Assembly: GCA_023433505.1 (NCBI GenBank)
Contig: JAEZCO010000059.1
Location: 1-64,000, forward strand
Length of the DNA stretch: 64,000 bases
Direction: 5' to 3'
Origin: Bacillota bacterium
GTDB taxonomy: Bacteria > Bacillota > Clostridia > Acetivibrionales > DTU013
The notes below the pieces were generated by a model. It was not told the DNA's origin. It saw only the letters and a list, made by a program, of their open reading frames with translations, and did not search any database. A program made the position numbers and the translations under genes. Of this stretch, positions 42,949 to 50,791 are shown piece after piece; positions within the stretch are counted from its first letter, which is position 1, and every line of letters begins with the position of its first letter.

Positions 42949-44316
42949 ATGAGCAATGAATGGTCGTATGTATGGGATATTCTCGTATTATCCCTGTTCC
43001 TGGGGCTGGCTACTTACATTAAGCGAAGCCTGCCGTTCTTCGAAAAGTTTTTTATCCCGAATGCAATTATTGCAGGATTTCTAGGGCTGATCCTGGGCCC
43101 GCAGGTTTTAAACCTGATCCAGTTTGATTCCGGCCATCTGGGAAATATCGTTTATCATTTGATGTCGGTAGGCTTTATTTCACTGGCGCTGAAGGACCGG
43201 AAACGGGAGAAAAACAAAGATATCGTCAACACCGGTTTCTTTATTGTAAACGGATATGTTTTGCAGGGAATCCTTGGCTTCGGACTTTCACTGCTAATGG
43301 CCTTTACCATTTTCCCGAACCTGTTTCCCGTCTTCGGAATGCTCTTGCCGCTTGGCTTCGGACAGGGTGCGGCCCAGGCTTACTCCATCGGAAAGCAGTG
43401 GGAATTGCCTCCCGTCGGTTTTTCCAACGGCGGCAACATCGGTCTTTCTATCGCCGCCATAGGCTTGCTTTGGGCCTGCCTGGGGGGTATCCCGTTAATG
43501 AATTATCTGATGAAGGTCAAAAAAATCCTGCCCTCTCATACAGGGAGCCCGGCATCCAAAATCCAGCCGCATAAGGAAATTAAAAAAGAGGATGTCGGCG
43601 ATACGGAATCTGTCGACAGCTTCAGCATTCAATTATTCACTATCGGCATCATCTATCTGGTTACCTTTCTGGCATTAAAAGGCATTTCGGCTTTGCTGGC
43701 AAACCTCGGACCCTTCTGGCAGAGCCTGTCGCTTATGCTGTGGGGCTTCAGCTTCATCGTAGCCTCCATCTTTGCCATCCTGTTCAGGTCCATATACGAT
43801 GCCTTAAGGAAGAAGAAGGTTATCGTCCGTGAATATACCAGTGATTTCCTTCTGGAAAGAATCGCCGGCGGGTCCTTTGACTTCATGATCACCGCATCCA
43901 TCGCTGCAATTTCCATCAGTATTTTAAAGCAATATCTGATCCCAACCCTTGTTATAACAATTATCGGCGGTGTGGTAACCATTTTATATACCGTATTTGT
44001 TTGTAAGCGGATCTATAAAACCGATGTGCTGGAAAATATCCTCGCACTTTACGGGACGCTGACAGGCATCGTATCTACAGGTCTTGCGCTGGTGAAGGAA
44101 ATAGATCCCGATTTTGAGTCCTCCGCCACAAAAAACCTGGTTCTGGGCAGCGGCGCAGGTCTGTTTGTGGGCTTACCCCTGATGCTTATTTTAAATGTCC
44201 CGGTTACGGGCTATGTAGCCAACAAGCCAATCATGTATTTATTCACGATGCTGGGACTGATCGTCTACTTTGTAGTCCTATCCGTACTGATGTATGTACG
44301 AAGGCCTAAAAAGTAA
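42949..44316 (+). CDS. Sodium/glutamate symporter (GltS/ESS family)
   Basis: 455 residues with about ten to eleven membrane segments. G-F-G-Q-G-A-A-Q-A-Y (residues ~150-160) is in the place of the GltS G-H-G-T-A substrate loop, and N-G-G-N-I-G-L-S follows. The second half repeats the pattern around T-L-T-G-I-V-S-T-G. GltS imports glutamate with sodium, but the altered loop makes the substrate uncertain. The ATG at 42949 follows GGAGGGGG; a TTG 36 bases earlier is unlikely. It directly follows the acyltransferase gene. Confidence 0.75.
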   Translation: MSNEWSYVWDILVLSLFLGLATYIKRSLPFFEKFFIPNAIIAGFLGLILGPQVLNLIQFDSGHLGNIVYHLMSVGFISLALKDRKREKNKDIVNTGFFIVNGYVLQGILGFGLSLLMAFTIFPNLFPVFGMLLPLGFGQGAAQAYSIGKQWELPPVGFSNGGNIGLSIAAIGLLWACLGGIPLMNYLMKVKKILPSHTGSPASKIQPHKEIKKEDVGDTESVDSFSIQLFTIGIIYLVTFLALKGISALLANLGPFWQSLSLMLWGFSFIVASIFAILFRSIYDALRKKKVIVREYTSDFLLERIAGGSFDFMITASIAAISISILKQYLIPTLVITIIGGVVTILYTVFVCKRIYKTDVLENILALYGTLTGIVSTGLALVKEIDPDFESSATKNLVLGSGAGLFVGLPLMLILNVPVTGYVANKPIMYLFTMLGLIVYFVVLSVLMYVRRPKK

Positions 44317-44422
44317 GTACCGGTGCAAATATAACTTCCCGTATAGATTTCTGAAAATGCAGTCTTGGAGCGCCGGTATTTTCAGAAAAACGGGAAGTAA
44401 TATTTGCAGTACTCCTAAGTAC
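44317..44422. repeat. Copy C of a ~105-bp inverted-repeat element (best preserved)
   Basis: GTACCGGTGCAAATATAACT at one end and an inverted AGTAATATTTGCAGTAC at the other. The arms GCAAATATAACTTCCCGT and ACGGGAAGTAATATTTGC pair with few mismatches, and inner TCTGAAAAT / ATTTTCAGA arms extend the stem. It abuts the symporter stop codon. Confidence 0.75.
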
Positions 44423-44530
44423 CATATGGGAAAAATATTATACTTCTCATTTCCGTTCAGAAGAAGTATAATAGAAGTAACTACTTATACTGCATCGAAA
44501 GTTGTTGCAGCGATTGAATCGGGTGATGAG

Positions 44531-45157
44531 ATGAAAATAGAAAAAATAAATGAAAATATGATTAAGGTAACAATTTCTACAAATGACCTTCAGGAAAGAA
44601 ACATTGACTTGAACGCCCTGAATTATAACTCGCCCGCCGCCCAGGAGCTGTTCTGGGACATGATGGAGCAGGCGGAAGAGCAGTTTGGCTTCAATCTGTC
44701 CGATTCCCAGTTGATCATTGAGCCGCTTCCCGATTCCAATGAGGGTTTTATCATCACCATCACCAGACTTGATGAAGACGGTGATTTTGAATCCATCCAG
44801 AAATATATCAAGAGCAAGCTGAAGAAAAGCGACCTGAAGGTTAAAAAGAAGAGCCGTAAAGTTTGCTCGGCCATTCTCATTTACTCTTTCAGCGGGATAG
44901 ATGACGTTTGCACCTTGAGCAAGAGAGTTACGGATATTTACTCCGGAGAAAGCACGCTTTACAAATGTAAAGATACCTACTATCTGGTCATGACACGTAA
45001 CAGCCTGACGGTGCCAGGTTCTAAAGCTTTTGAGGTCAGCCTCAACGAGTTTGGACAGAAAATCTCCAATATTGGCTTCTTTGAAGGTTATCTGAATGAA
45101 TACGGAGAAAAAATAATCGAGGGCAACGCTTTCGAAGTATTGAGAAAATATTTCTAG
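44531..45157 (+). CDS. mecA: Adaptor protein MecA
   Basis: 208 residues. The N-terminal domain (M-K-I-E-K-I-N-E-N-M-I-K-V-T-I) and the C-terminal domain with Y-K-C-K-D-T-Y-Y-L and E-Y-G-E-K-I are typical of MecA. It delivers substrates to the ClpC protease. The ATG at 44531 (MKIEKINE) is preferred because the family begins there; the longer frame reads through the repeat and is not conserved-looking. A terminator follows. Confidence 0.9.
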   Translation: MKIEKINENMIKVTISTNDLQERNIDLNALNYNSPAAQELFWDMMEQAEEQFGFNLSDSQLIIEPLPDSNEGFIITITRLDEDGDFESIQKYIKSKLKKSDLKVKKKSRKVCSAILIYSFSGIDDVCTLSKRVTDIYSGESTLYKCKDTYYLVMTRNSLTVPGSKAFEVSLNEFGQKISNIGFFEGYLNEYGEKIIEGNAFEVLRKYF

Positions 45158-45181
45158 CAATATCCTATGGACTGCAAAAAC

Positions 45182-45230
45182 AAGATCACAAGGATTGGTA
45201 CAGAATATCCTTGTGATCTTTATTTTTTTG
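45182..45230. terminator. Bidirectional terminator between mecA and the VanW gene
   Basis: AAGATCACAAGGAT pairs with ATCCTTGTGATCTT; T-rich tails lie on both sides (TATTTTTTT on plus, GTTTTTG on minus). It ends both convergent genes. Confidence 0.88.
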
Positions 45231-45232
45231 CC

Positions 45233-46576
45233 TTATTTATCTTCTTCATCTCCCCATACGGTTCCGGGGCCTATCTGGACCATTGCCTTTTCCGGATCAT
45301 ATTTATCTTCGCTGATCAGCTCGTCATTCCTGAAGACCTGCACCAGCACCCCCTCTTTGCCAGGGCTCAGCATGATTTTTTCCCCGGGCTTCAAATCCTT
45401 GTTTTCCAGGTTGACTACCGGAGGAGTGAACTTCTGGATGGTTTCAACCCTCAGTTCATAGGACTGCCGTTTGTCCCGCAGGCTCCCGGCCAGATAGATG
45501 GTGAGCTTGTGATCTTCAACCCTTGCAAAAATAATGATTTTATGCTCCAGGGTATTGGTGAATTTAAGATCCCCTCCGTTGCCGGAGATCCAGGCGTCAA
45601 GCCCGGGCTTGATGTACTCGGCTGCCAGCTTGTGCGGCAGTCTTGTTATGGCGTCCTTGCCAATCCCCGCTGTTAGCAGCGCAGCATATAATGTGGAGGC
45701 AACCTGGTCATAGCCCTCGTTATCGTTTTCAAAGCTCTTATCCGAATTCTTCATTACCTGTACAAAGGAAAAGCCGTTTTTTTCAGATGCAGCCGTTCCG
45801 GAACCTGATACCACCATCCCGTTAATGGCTTTTGCAGCGGTACTTATGGAAGCTAGGAGCTCCGGTACCGTTATTTCTGTCGAATACACGGATAGAACCT
45901 GCTCTATATCTTCGAATTCCTTTAGCTTCAGCCGGGCGTTGATTGCTCTGACCATAGTGCTACCCTTGCCGTCAAGGACCAGAGGTGAATCCAAGCCGTC
46001 GGACAAATGCTTTCCTATCGCCTGGGCAGTGCTGTCAATATCCAGCTCATATCCGGGAGTTTCAGCCATTTTTACGACCTCTCCGCCTGCCACGGACACA
46101 GACGCATTCACCGGGGCTTTGTTGATTTCTTTTGCAAGCTCAATCAGCTTTTGCCTCAGCTTCCCTTCGTTATATTTGATGACCGGACGGACCTCCAGCC
46201 TCTCATGACCGAAATAAGCCTTAATGAGGTTCGGAATATAGGCCGCAGACTTCCAGTCTTCCATGAACTTCACCGTGGAAGAGCTGTCCACTGATACGTC
46301 AAAATCAGCAAAGGGGATCGTGTAGAGAGTATCTGAAAAGGAGATTCTGAAAAGGCTTTTGGAAAATTTAGCGGTGAAGTAATCGTCAATTACTTTGGAA
46401 GCTTCGATTTTTCCCATGCCCCCGATATTTGCACCGCCTACCTGAATCCCGGGAGGCAAAGTACCGCCGGCAGTAAGAGATAGGGCTGCAAGCCCGGCAG
46501 CAGCGGCAAGAGCGCTTTGAACCAAAACTATTATGAAGATCAATACGGTCTTTCGAAGCTTGCCCACAATATTCAC
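45233..46576 (-). CDS. VanW-family exported protein
   Basis: 447 residues: a membrane/signal segment near 10-35, peptidoglycan-binding-like repeats, the VanW core with V-S-G-S-G-T-A-A-S, N-G-F-S-F and N-D-N-E-G-Y-D-Q-V-A-S-T-L-Y-A-A, and a G5-like end (Y-E-L-R-V-E-T, L-K-P-G-E). VanW-like proteins are cell-envelope proteins of unknown activity. The start is GTG at 46576 or GTG at 46567; the latter is 8 bases from GGAG. Confidence 0.87.
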   Translation of the reverse strand: MNIVGKLRKTVLIFIIVLVQSALAAAAGLAALSLTAGGTLPPGIQVGGANIGGMGKIEASKVIDDYFTAKFSKSLFRISFSDTLYTIPFADFDVSVDSSSTVKFMEDWKSAAYIPNLIKAYFGHERLEVRPVIKYNEGKLRQKLIELAKEINKAPVNASVSVAGGEVVKMAETPGYELDIDSTAQAIGKHLSDGLDSPLVLDGKGSTMVRAINARLKLKEFEDIEQVLSVYSTEITVPELLASISTAAKAINGMVVSGSGTAASEKNGFSFVQVMKNSDKSFENDNEGYDQVASTLYAALLTAGIGKDAITRLPHKLAAEYIKPGLDAWISGNGGDLKFTNTLEHKIIIFARVEDHKLTIYLAGSLRDKRQSYELRVETIQKFTPPVVNLENKDLKPGEKIMLSPGKEGVLVQVFRNDELISEDKYDPEKAMVQIGPGTVWGDEEDK

Positions 46577-46611
46577 TCCACGTCTTTCTCTTTTGTAGCA
46601 CTAAAAAGAAA

Positions 46612-46705
46612 ACCTGCCCTTGCTTTACCGAAAATACCGGCCCCAAGAGCCTCAAGCTTTCAGTAAGTCCTACGGGAAGTCATGTTTTCACTGCTGCTTA
46701 GTTTT
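46612..46705. repeat. Copy D of the ~105-bp inverted-repeat element, reversed
   Basis: CGAAAATACCGGCC, AAGCTTTCAG and TACGGGAAGTCATGTTTTCACT align with the reverse complement of copy C. Diverged at the left arm. It lies between the VanW and PRC-barrel genes. Confidence 0.6.
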
Positions 46706-46825
46706 TACACAGTACTGCAGAAAAACATTTGATTACTGTTTGTTTCACTGCAGCATCCGCTTTGAACAAAAGCATTTTATCTGTGATTACTTACTTCTTT
46801 CTCTGGATTATGGAGCTGTTTACTA

Positions 46826-46862
46826 AAAAAGTATAAAGCACCTCAGCGCTTTATACTTTCAG
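46826..46862 (-). terminator. Rho-independent terminator after the PRC-barrel gene
   Basis: On the minus strand AAGTATAAAGC-gctgaggt-GCTTTATACTT followed by TTTTAG, just past the PRC-barrel stop. Confidence 0.85.
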
Positions 46863-46872
46863 TGAACCGATA

Positions 46873-47748
46873 TCATGCCTTATTATTCATAACCAATTCA
46901 ATGAGCTTGCCCTTCTGTTTTGCTTCATCAATGATCTGGTCGTCTATGAGCATACCGTCGCTTATGATGATATTTCCGCTGCTGTCGGCTATGGTTTTTG
47001 TGGCTCTTCTTCCCTTTAAATATTGCCTTTGCCGCTGCTCAAACAGGATTGCCGCGCTGTTGTCTTCTTCGGCATCCGGAACGGCCTCAATTTCAGCCAC
47101 AGGGGGCTCCTCGGGGGAAACTTCCTTATATGCGGCCTCTCCTTCGGAAGAAATATAAGAATCTGTATTGGGAATACTGTAATACTCTTCTATCGGTGAG
47201 TTATTTTTTTTTTCGAATTCGGACATTCTGTCATCCGAGGTCAGTTGAAGCGGAGTATCCAGCAAGGAGCTTTCCACATCCTCCTTCACCACCGTCAGAT
47301 TCTTGCCGAAGGTAATAACGCTGTCCCTTGGAATTAAGCTGACCTTCTTCTGGGTGATATCTTCAATGAACTCAAGGCCTGATATGGTGCAATTGTCGCC
47401 TTCGTCGATATAGATATCGCCGATTTCCCCGATAAGCCTGCCTTTTTTGGTAAGGACCTTGGTGCCTTTTACATGGATATCCTTCTGAAGAAGCTGTATC
47501 GCTGCAGGAATCCGGTTAATATCGGTGATAACCCCTTCATTTTCTATTGTCAGCGCATATTCTCCGATACCCAGCACATCTTCGTTGGGGATAACTCTGG
47601 CACTGAAGATCTGTATCCCGCTGTCAACGACAATATAATCAATAGCTCCTTTTTCAGCATTGATAATGATGCTTTTGACCTTACCTACTTCCGTACCGTC
47701 TGAAATACTGATTATAGGCAATCCCAATATTTTTTGAGTTTTTTTCAT
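46873..47748 (-). CDS. PRC-barrel domain protein
   Basis: 291 residues. Two PRC-barrel domains lie near residues 5-80 (L-G-L-P-I-I-S, G-K-V-K-S-I-I-I) and 88-165 (T-K-K-G-R-L-I-G-E-I-G-D-I). They are followed by an acidic linker and a basic segment (Q-R-Q-R-Q-Y-L-K-G-R-R-A-T-K). No membrane segment. PRC barrels are protein- or RNA-contact modules; the family includes sporulation YlmC/YmxH-like proteins. An AGGGGGT site precedes ATG at 47748. It follows the gene at 47794-48732 by 45 bases in one operon. Confidence 0.85.
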   Translation of the reverse strand: MKKTQKILGLPIISISDGTEVGKVKSIIINAEKGAIDYIVVDSGIQIFSARVIPNEDVLGIGEYALTIENEGVITDINRIPAAIQLLQKDIHVKGTKVLTKKGRLIGEIGDIYIDEGDNCTISGLEFIEDITQKKVSLIPRDSVITFGKNLTVVKEDVESSLLDTPLQLTSDDRMSEFEKKNNSPIEEYYSIPNTDSYISSEGEAAYKEVSPEEPPVAEIEAVPDAEEDNSAAILFEQRQRQYLKGRRATKTIADSSGNIIISDGMLIDDQIIDEAKQKGKLIELVMNNKA

Positions 47749-47793
47749 TGCTCAATTTACCCCCTTAATTTCATGTGCAGGAATACAGAACAG

Positions 47794-48732
47794 CTATACA
47801 TCCATATAGAATAAATTATTTTCAATTTCATTGCGCACCCGGTCATCCATCAAACCGTTATATGTATCAAAATAGGTTGACAGCATATCTCTGGCAAAAT
47901 CAACCTGTCCGATAGCCTTGTACAACACGCATATATCCAGTACGATCCAGAAGGTGAGATCCTTGCCGGGCTGCCTGTCCAGGGCATACATAAAATAGAG
48001 TATGGCGCCCTCGCAATCACCCTGGCTTTTGAGCCTGAACGCCTCATCCACACACTCGTCAAGACTTAGCTTATCCGCTGCATCAACGGCTCCACCCTCT
48101 TCGTCAATCCTGTCAACAACCGAAAATGTCTCGATTTGCTGAAGAATACCCTGAGAAAGTGAATTATCCTGCTCAAAAGTTTCTAATCTCATTTTATCAA
48201 TATTTTCTTCGCTGTCAACAGATTTTTCTAAGTTATTTTCTACTTGCTGCCCATTCCCGTCAATCGTTGAGCGGAGATTTGCAGTTTCGACAATCCGGCT
48301 GTCATAGATTTCCTCCAGATAGTTTCTTTCCTCCTGAACGCTTTCATTGGCAGAGGCTGCCGCCATATCAGCGTCAGGCGCCGTCACACCGGCATTTGCG
48401 CCTGTCTTCTTAAAGCCTGATGCAATGGCTGCAAAAGTGCTGTCGGGTATGATAATGCTGATGGCAATACTTAAGATCAGCACCAGCAGAATAAAAAACA
48501 GCAGCGTTGCCGCCAGCACAAAGGTCAGCTGAGGGATATCCACCATAATGCCTTTGCCGGAGGAGACAAGGTTAAAAATGCCCGGAAACAGCAGTCCTGA
48601 TAGAACGGAACTGAGGGAAATGGCAAGAATCATCCGGTAATTCAGCATATCTTTTTTATTTAAAACATACATTAACAGCGCCGAGGTAACTGCAACAATC
48701 CCAAAGACAACGATAATGTAAATTGCTAGCAT
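47794..48732 (-). CDS. Membrane protein with cytoplasmic TPR-like tail, unknown
   Basis: 312 residues: three or four membrane segments in the first ~110 (M-L-A-I-Y-I-I-V-V-F-G-I-V-A), an acidic, low-complexity linker, and a C-terminal helical part with A-F-R-L-K-S-Q-G-D-C-E-G-A-I-L-Y-F, A-L-D-R-Q-P-G-K-D and I-G-Q-V-D-F-A-R-D-M-L like one or two tetratricopeptide repeats. GGGAGG precedes the ATG. Upstream partner of the PRC-barrel gene. Family not recognised. Confidence 0.7.
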   Translation of the reverse strand: MLAIYIIVVFGIVAVTSALLMYVLNKKDMLNYRMILAISLSSVLSGLLFPGIFNLVSSGKGIMVDIPQLTFVLAATLLFFILLVLILSIAISIIIPDSTFAAIASGFKKTGANAGVTAPDADMAAASANESVQEERNYLEEIYDSRIVETANLRSTIDGNGQQVENNLEKSVDSEENIDKMRLETFEQDNSLSQGILQQIETFSVVDRIDEEGGAVDAADKLSLDECVDEAFRLKSQGDCEGAILYFMYALDRQPGKDLTFWIVLDICVLYKAIGQVDFARDMLSTYFDTYNGLMDDRVRNEIENNLFYMDV

Positions 48733-48883
48733 AAAGCCCTCCCGAGTCTTTTCATTGGTGGCCGGCTACTGCCGTATAAGCATTCTTAGTGCTATTACAA
48801 TATTCGATAAATAACAGCATAATTCCTGCATTATCCATAAAAAATTTGACCAGATTCAGGAGACGCGGATGTCTGGAGCCGGA

Positions 48884-50566
48884 TCAGTCGATATCCAGCA
48901 TGAAGAAGGTGATATCGTCGGAAATTTTTTTCCCGTTGATGTAGCCATATAAATCCTGTTTCAATGCATTGACCATATCTTTTCCACTATTCCCTACACC
49001 TTTTGCTAGATTGGTTTTAAGCCTTTCTACACCATAATGCCTGTTCTCCGCATTTTTTGCTTCAATCAGTCCATCCGTGTAGAAAAATAACTTGTCACCC
49101 CGGCACAATTCCAGGTAACTATCCGCGTAAGTGACACTAACAACATTTTTCAGTTTACAGATGGGAAGCCCGCTGACCGGAATATCCCAAATTTCTCCAT
49201 TCCCTTTAATGACAATAGGCGCTACATTCAAGCCGGCAGAACTGTAAACCAGCTTTTTCGCCTGGGTGTCATAGATTGCATAAACCAGCACCATATAAAC
49301 TTCATCTTTAAAATTGGTATTGTTAAAGGAATCAAAAACACTTTGCAGGACCCGGGATGGAGAGGAAACACTTCCTGTACTGATATCCATGTCCCTTCGA
49401 TTGTCAATACACTGCTTTAAAAATACCGTCAGCATTGCCGCCGGCACTCCATGACCGGATACGTCGCATATATAGAAGGCGTAGTGTTGATCATCCAGCA
49501 TGAATATGTCATAAAGGTCACCGCTGAGCCGTTCCGCAGGATGGTATACCGCATTGAAGGCCAGATCCCTTGTATCGGGCAGCGCCACAGGCAGCATGCC
49601 TTTTTGTATGCCCCTTGCATAATTGAGATCATCCATCAGCCTTTTATTGACGCTTTTCAGCTGCCTTGTCCTCTGTTCAACAATGATATCAAGGCTTTCG
49701 GCGTAGTTCCTCAGCTTTTTCTCGGCTTCAGACAGTTCAATATAGGGTTTTTGGACATTTCGTACAAAAGCCACCCTGAAAATTATATAATAGGCAATTA
49801 CCTTATAAATATGACCCAGGTAATTGTATATGTCATATACCTGATTATAACGGACAAAAGCCAGCTCGCTGAAAATGCTGAGAATAACGGAGCCGCAGAT
49901 CAACGCACTAAGCTTGTCGCCCGTCTTCAAATAGGTCGTCAGGGATTTGATGCCTGAAATGGTCATCAGGAGCATGATCAGGTATTCCAGGTTTATCTTT
50001 GCCGGAGTAAGGCCTTTCCCTTCGATATACATCGCCGGGAAGAAATTCGGATAATAGGTTACAACAACAAGAATGACCCCCGAAATAAGCACAACCCCAA
50101 AGCATAATATATTTTTGCTGATTTTCGACCTTATTTCCAGATTCATAAAGACAGCCAGAATAAAAAACAATGCTGAAAAAAATCTTCCGATGATCCAGAA
50201 GGTTGTCGCCCTATTGGCTGTGAGGTTATCAATAAAAAAATCCGGCATGCCCTTAAAGCTAAGCATATGGAAGAAATCTACAATGGCCACCAGCATAAGG
50301 ATGCAGCCAAGGACGATTGTTCTGAGCCTGTGTGTCTGCGTATAGGTATAGTAAGATACGAGGAAAATGGACATACATACAATAATGCCCGAGGTCTCGA
50401 ATAAATTGTGCCAGGTCAGGTAGGATGCAACATTGATCAGACTGCTGAACTGGTGCTGAAAACGAAATGCCATTTCAAAAAACAGGTAGGAAAATAAGGC
50501 AAGGGAGAAAAGAAATATTAAGGACTTTCTTGTCTTGACAAACTCCACCGGGCTTTTACTGTTCAT
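48884..50566 (-). CDS. MASE3-sensor SpoIIE-type protein phosphatase
   Basis: 560 residues: seven or eight membrane helices in the first ~270 residues, resembling the MASE3 sensor (F-F-H-M-L-S-F-K-G-M, R-F-F-S-A), a coiled linker, then a PP2C-like SpoIIE/RsbU phosphatase with S-G-D-L-Y-D-I-F, V-S-G-H-G-V-P-A-A and F-F-Y-T-D-G-L-I-E-A near the end; the metal-binding aspartates are present. It probably dephosphorylates an anti-anti-sigma factor in response to a membrane signal. The ATG follows AAGGTG. Confidence 0.9.
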   Translation of the reverse strand: MNSKSPVEFVKTRKSLIFLFSLALFSYLFFEMAFRFQHQFSSLINVASYLTWHNLFETSGIIVCMSIFLVSYYTYTQTHRLRTIVLGCILMLVAIVDFFHMLSFKGMPDFFIDNLTANRATTFWIIGRFFSALFFILAVFMNLEIRSKISKNILCFGVVLISGVILVVVTYYPNFFPAMYIEGKGLTPAKINLEYLIMLLMTISGIKSLTTYLKTGDKLSALICGSVILSIFSELAFVRYNQVYDIYNYLGHIYKVIAYYIIFRVAFVRNVQKPYIELSEAEKKLRNYAESLDIIVEQRTRQLKSVNKRLMDDLNYARGIQKGMLPVALPDTRDLAFNAVYHPAERLSGDLYDIFMLDDQHYAFYICDVSGHGVPAAMLTVFLKQCIDNRRDMDISTGSVSSPSRVLQSVFDSFNNTNFKDEVYMVLVYAIYDTQAKKLVYSSAGLNVAPIVIKGNGEIWDIPVSGLPICKLKNVVSVTYADSYLELCRGDKLFFYTDGLIEAKNAENRHYGVERLKTNLAKGVGNSGKDMVNALKQDLYGYINGKKISDDITFFMLDID

Positions 50567-50718
50567 CCATTTGCACCTTTATCGATAATATCTACATAAT
50601 GTTGCATTTACATTGATTTTATCACTATTTCACCATAGATACAATGCAAATGGCTCTGCGGCGAAACATTTTATTTAACCCTTTATTGTTTATTCCGTCG
50701 AATTATTGCATAAAAAAG

Positions 50719-50764
50719 AGGAGACGGTCCCCCTGGTTTTTCCAAACCACGTGAACCGTCTCTA
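50719..50764 (-). terminator. Rho-independent terminator after lon
   Basis: GAGACGGT pairs with ACCGTCTC around inner TGGTTT/AAACCA; leftward the stem is followed by CTCTTTTTTATG. Lies 28 bases past the lon stop. Confidence 0.85.
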
Positions 50765-50791
50765 GGGATAGTTAAGCGCAGTGCTTATACT

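Noticed and set aside
44447..45160. A 237-codon antisense frame over mecA
   Set aside because: The sense strand encodes a full MecA; the antisense frame has no family resemblance.
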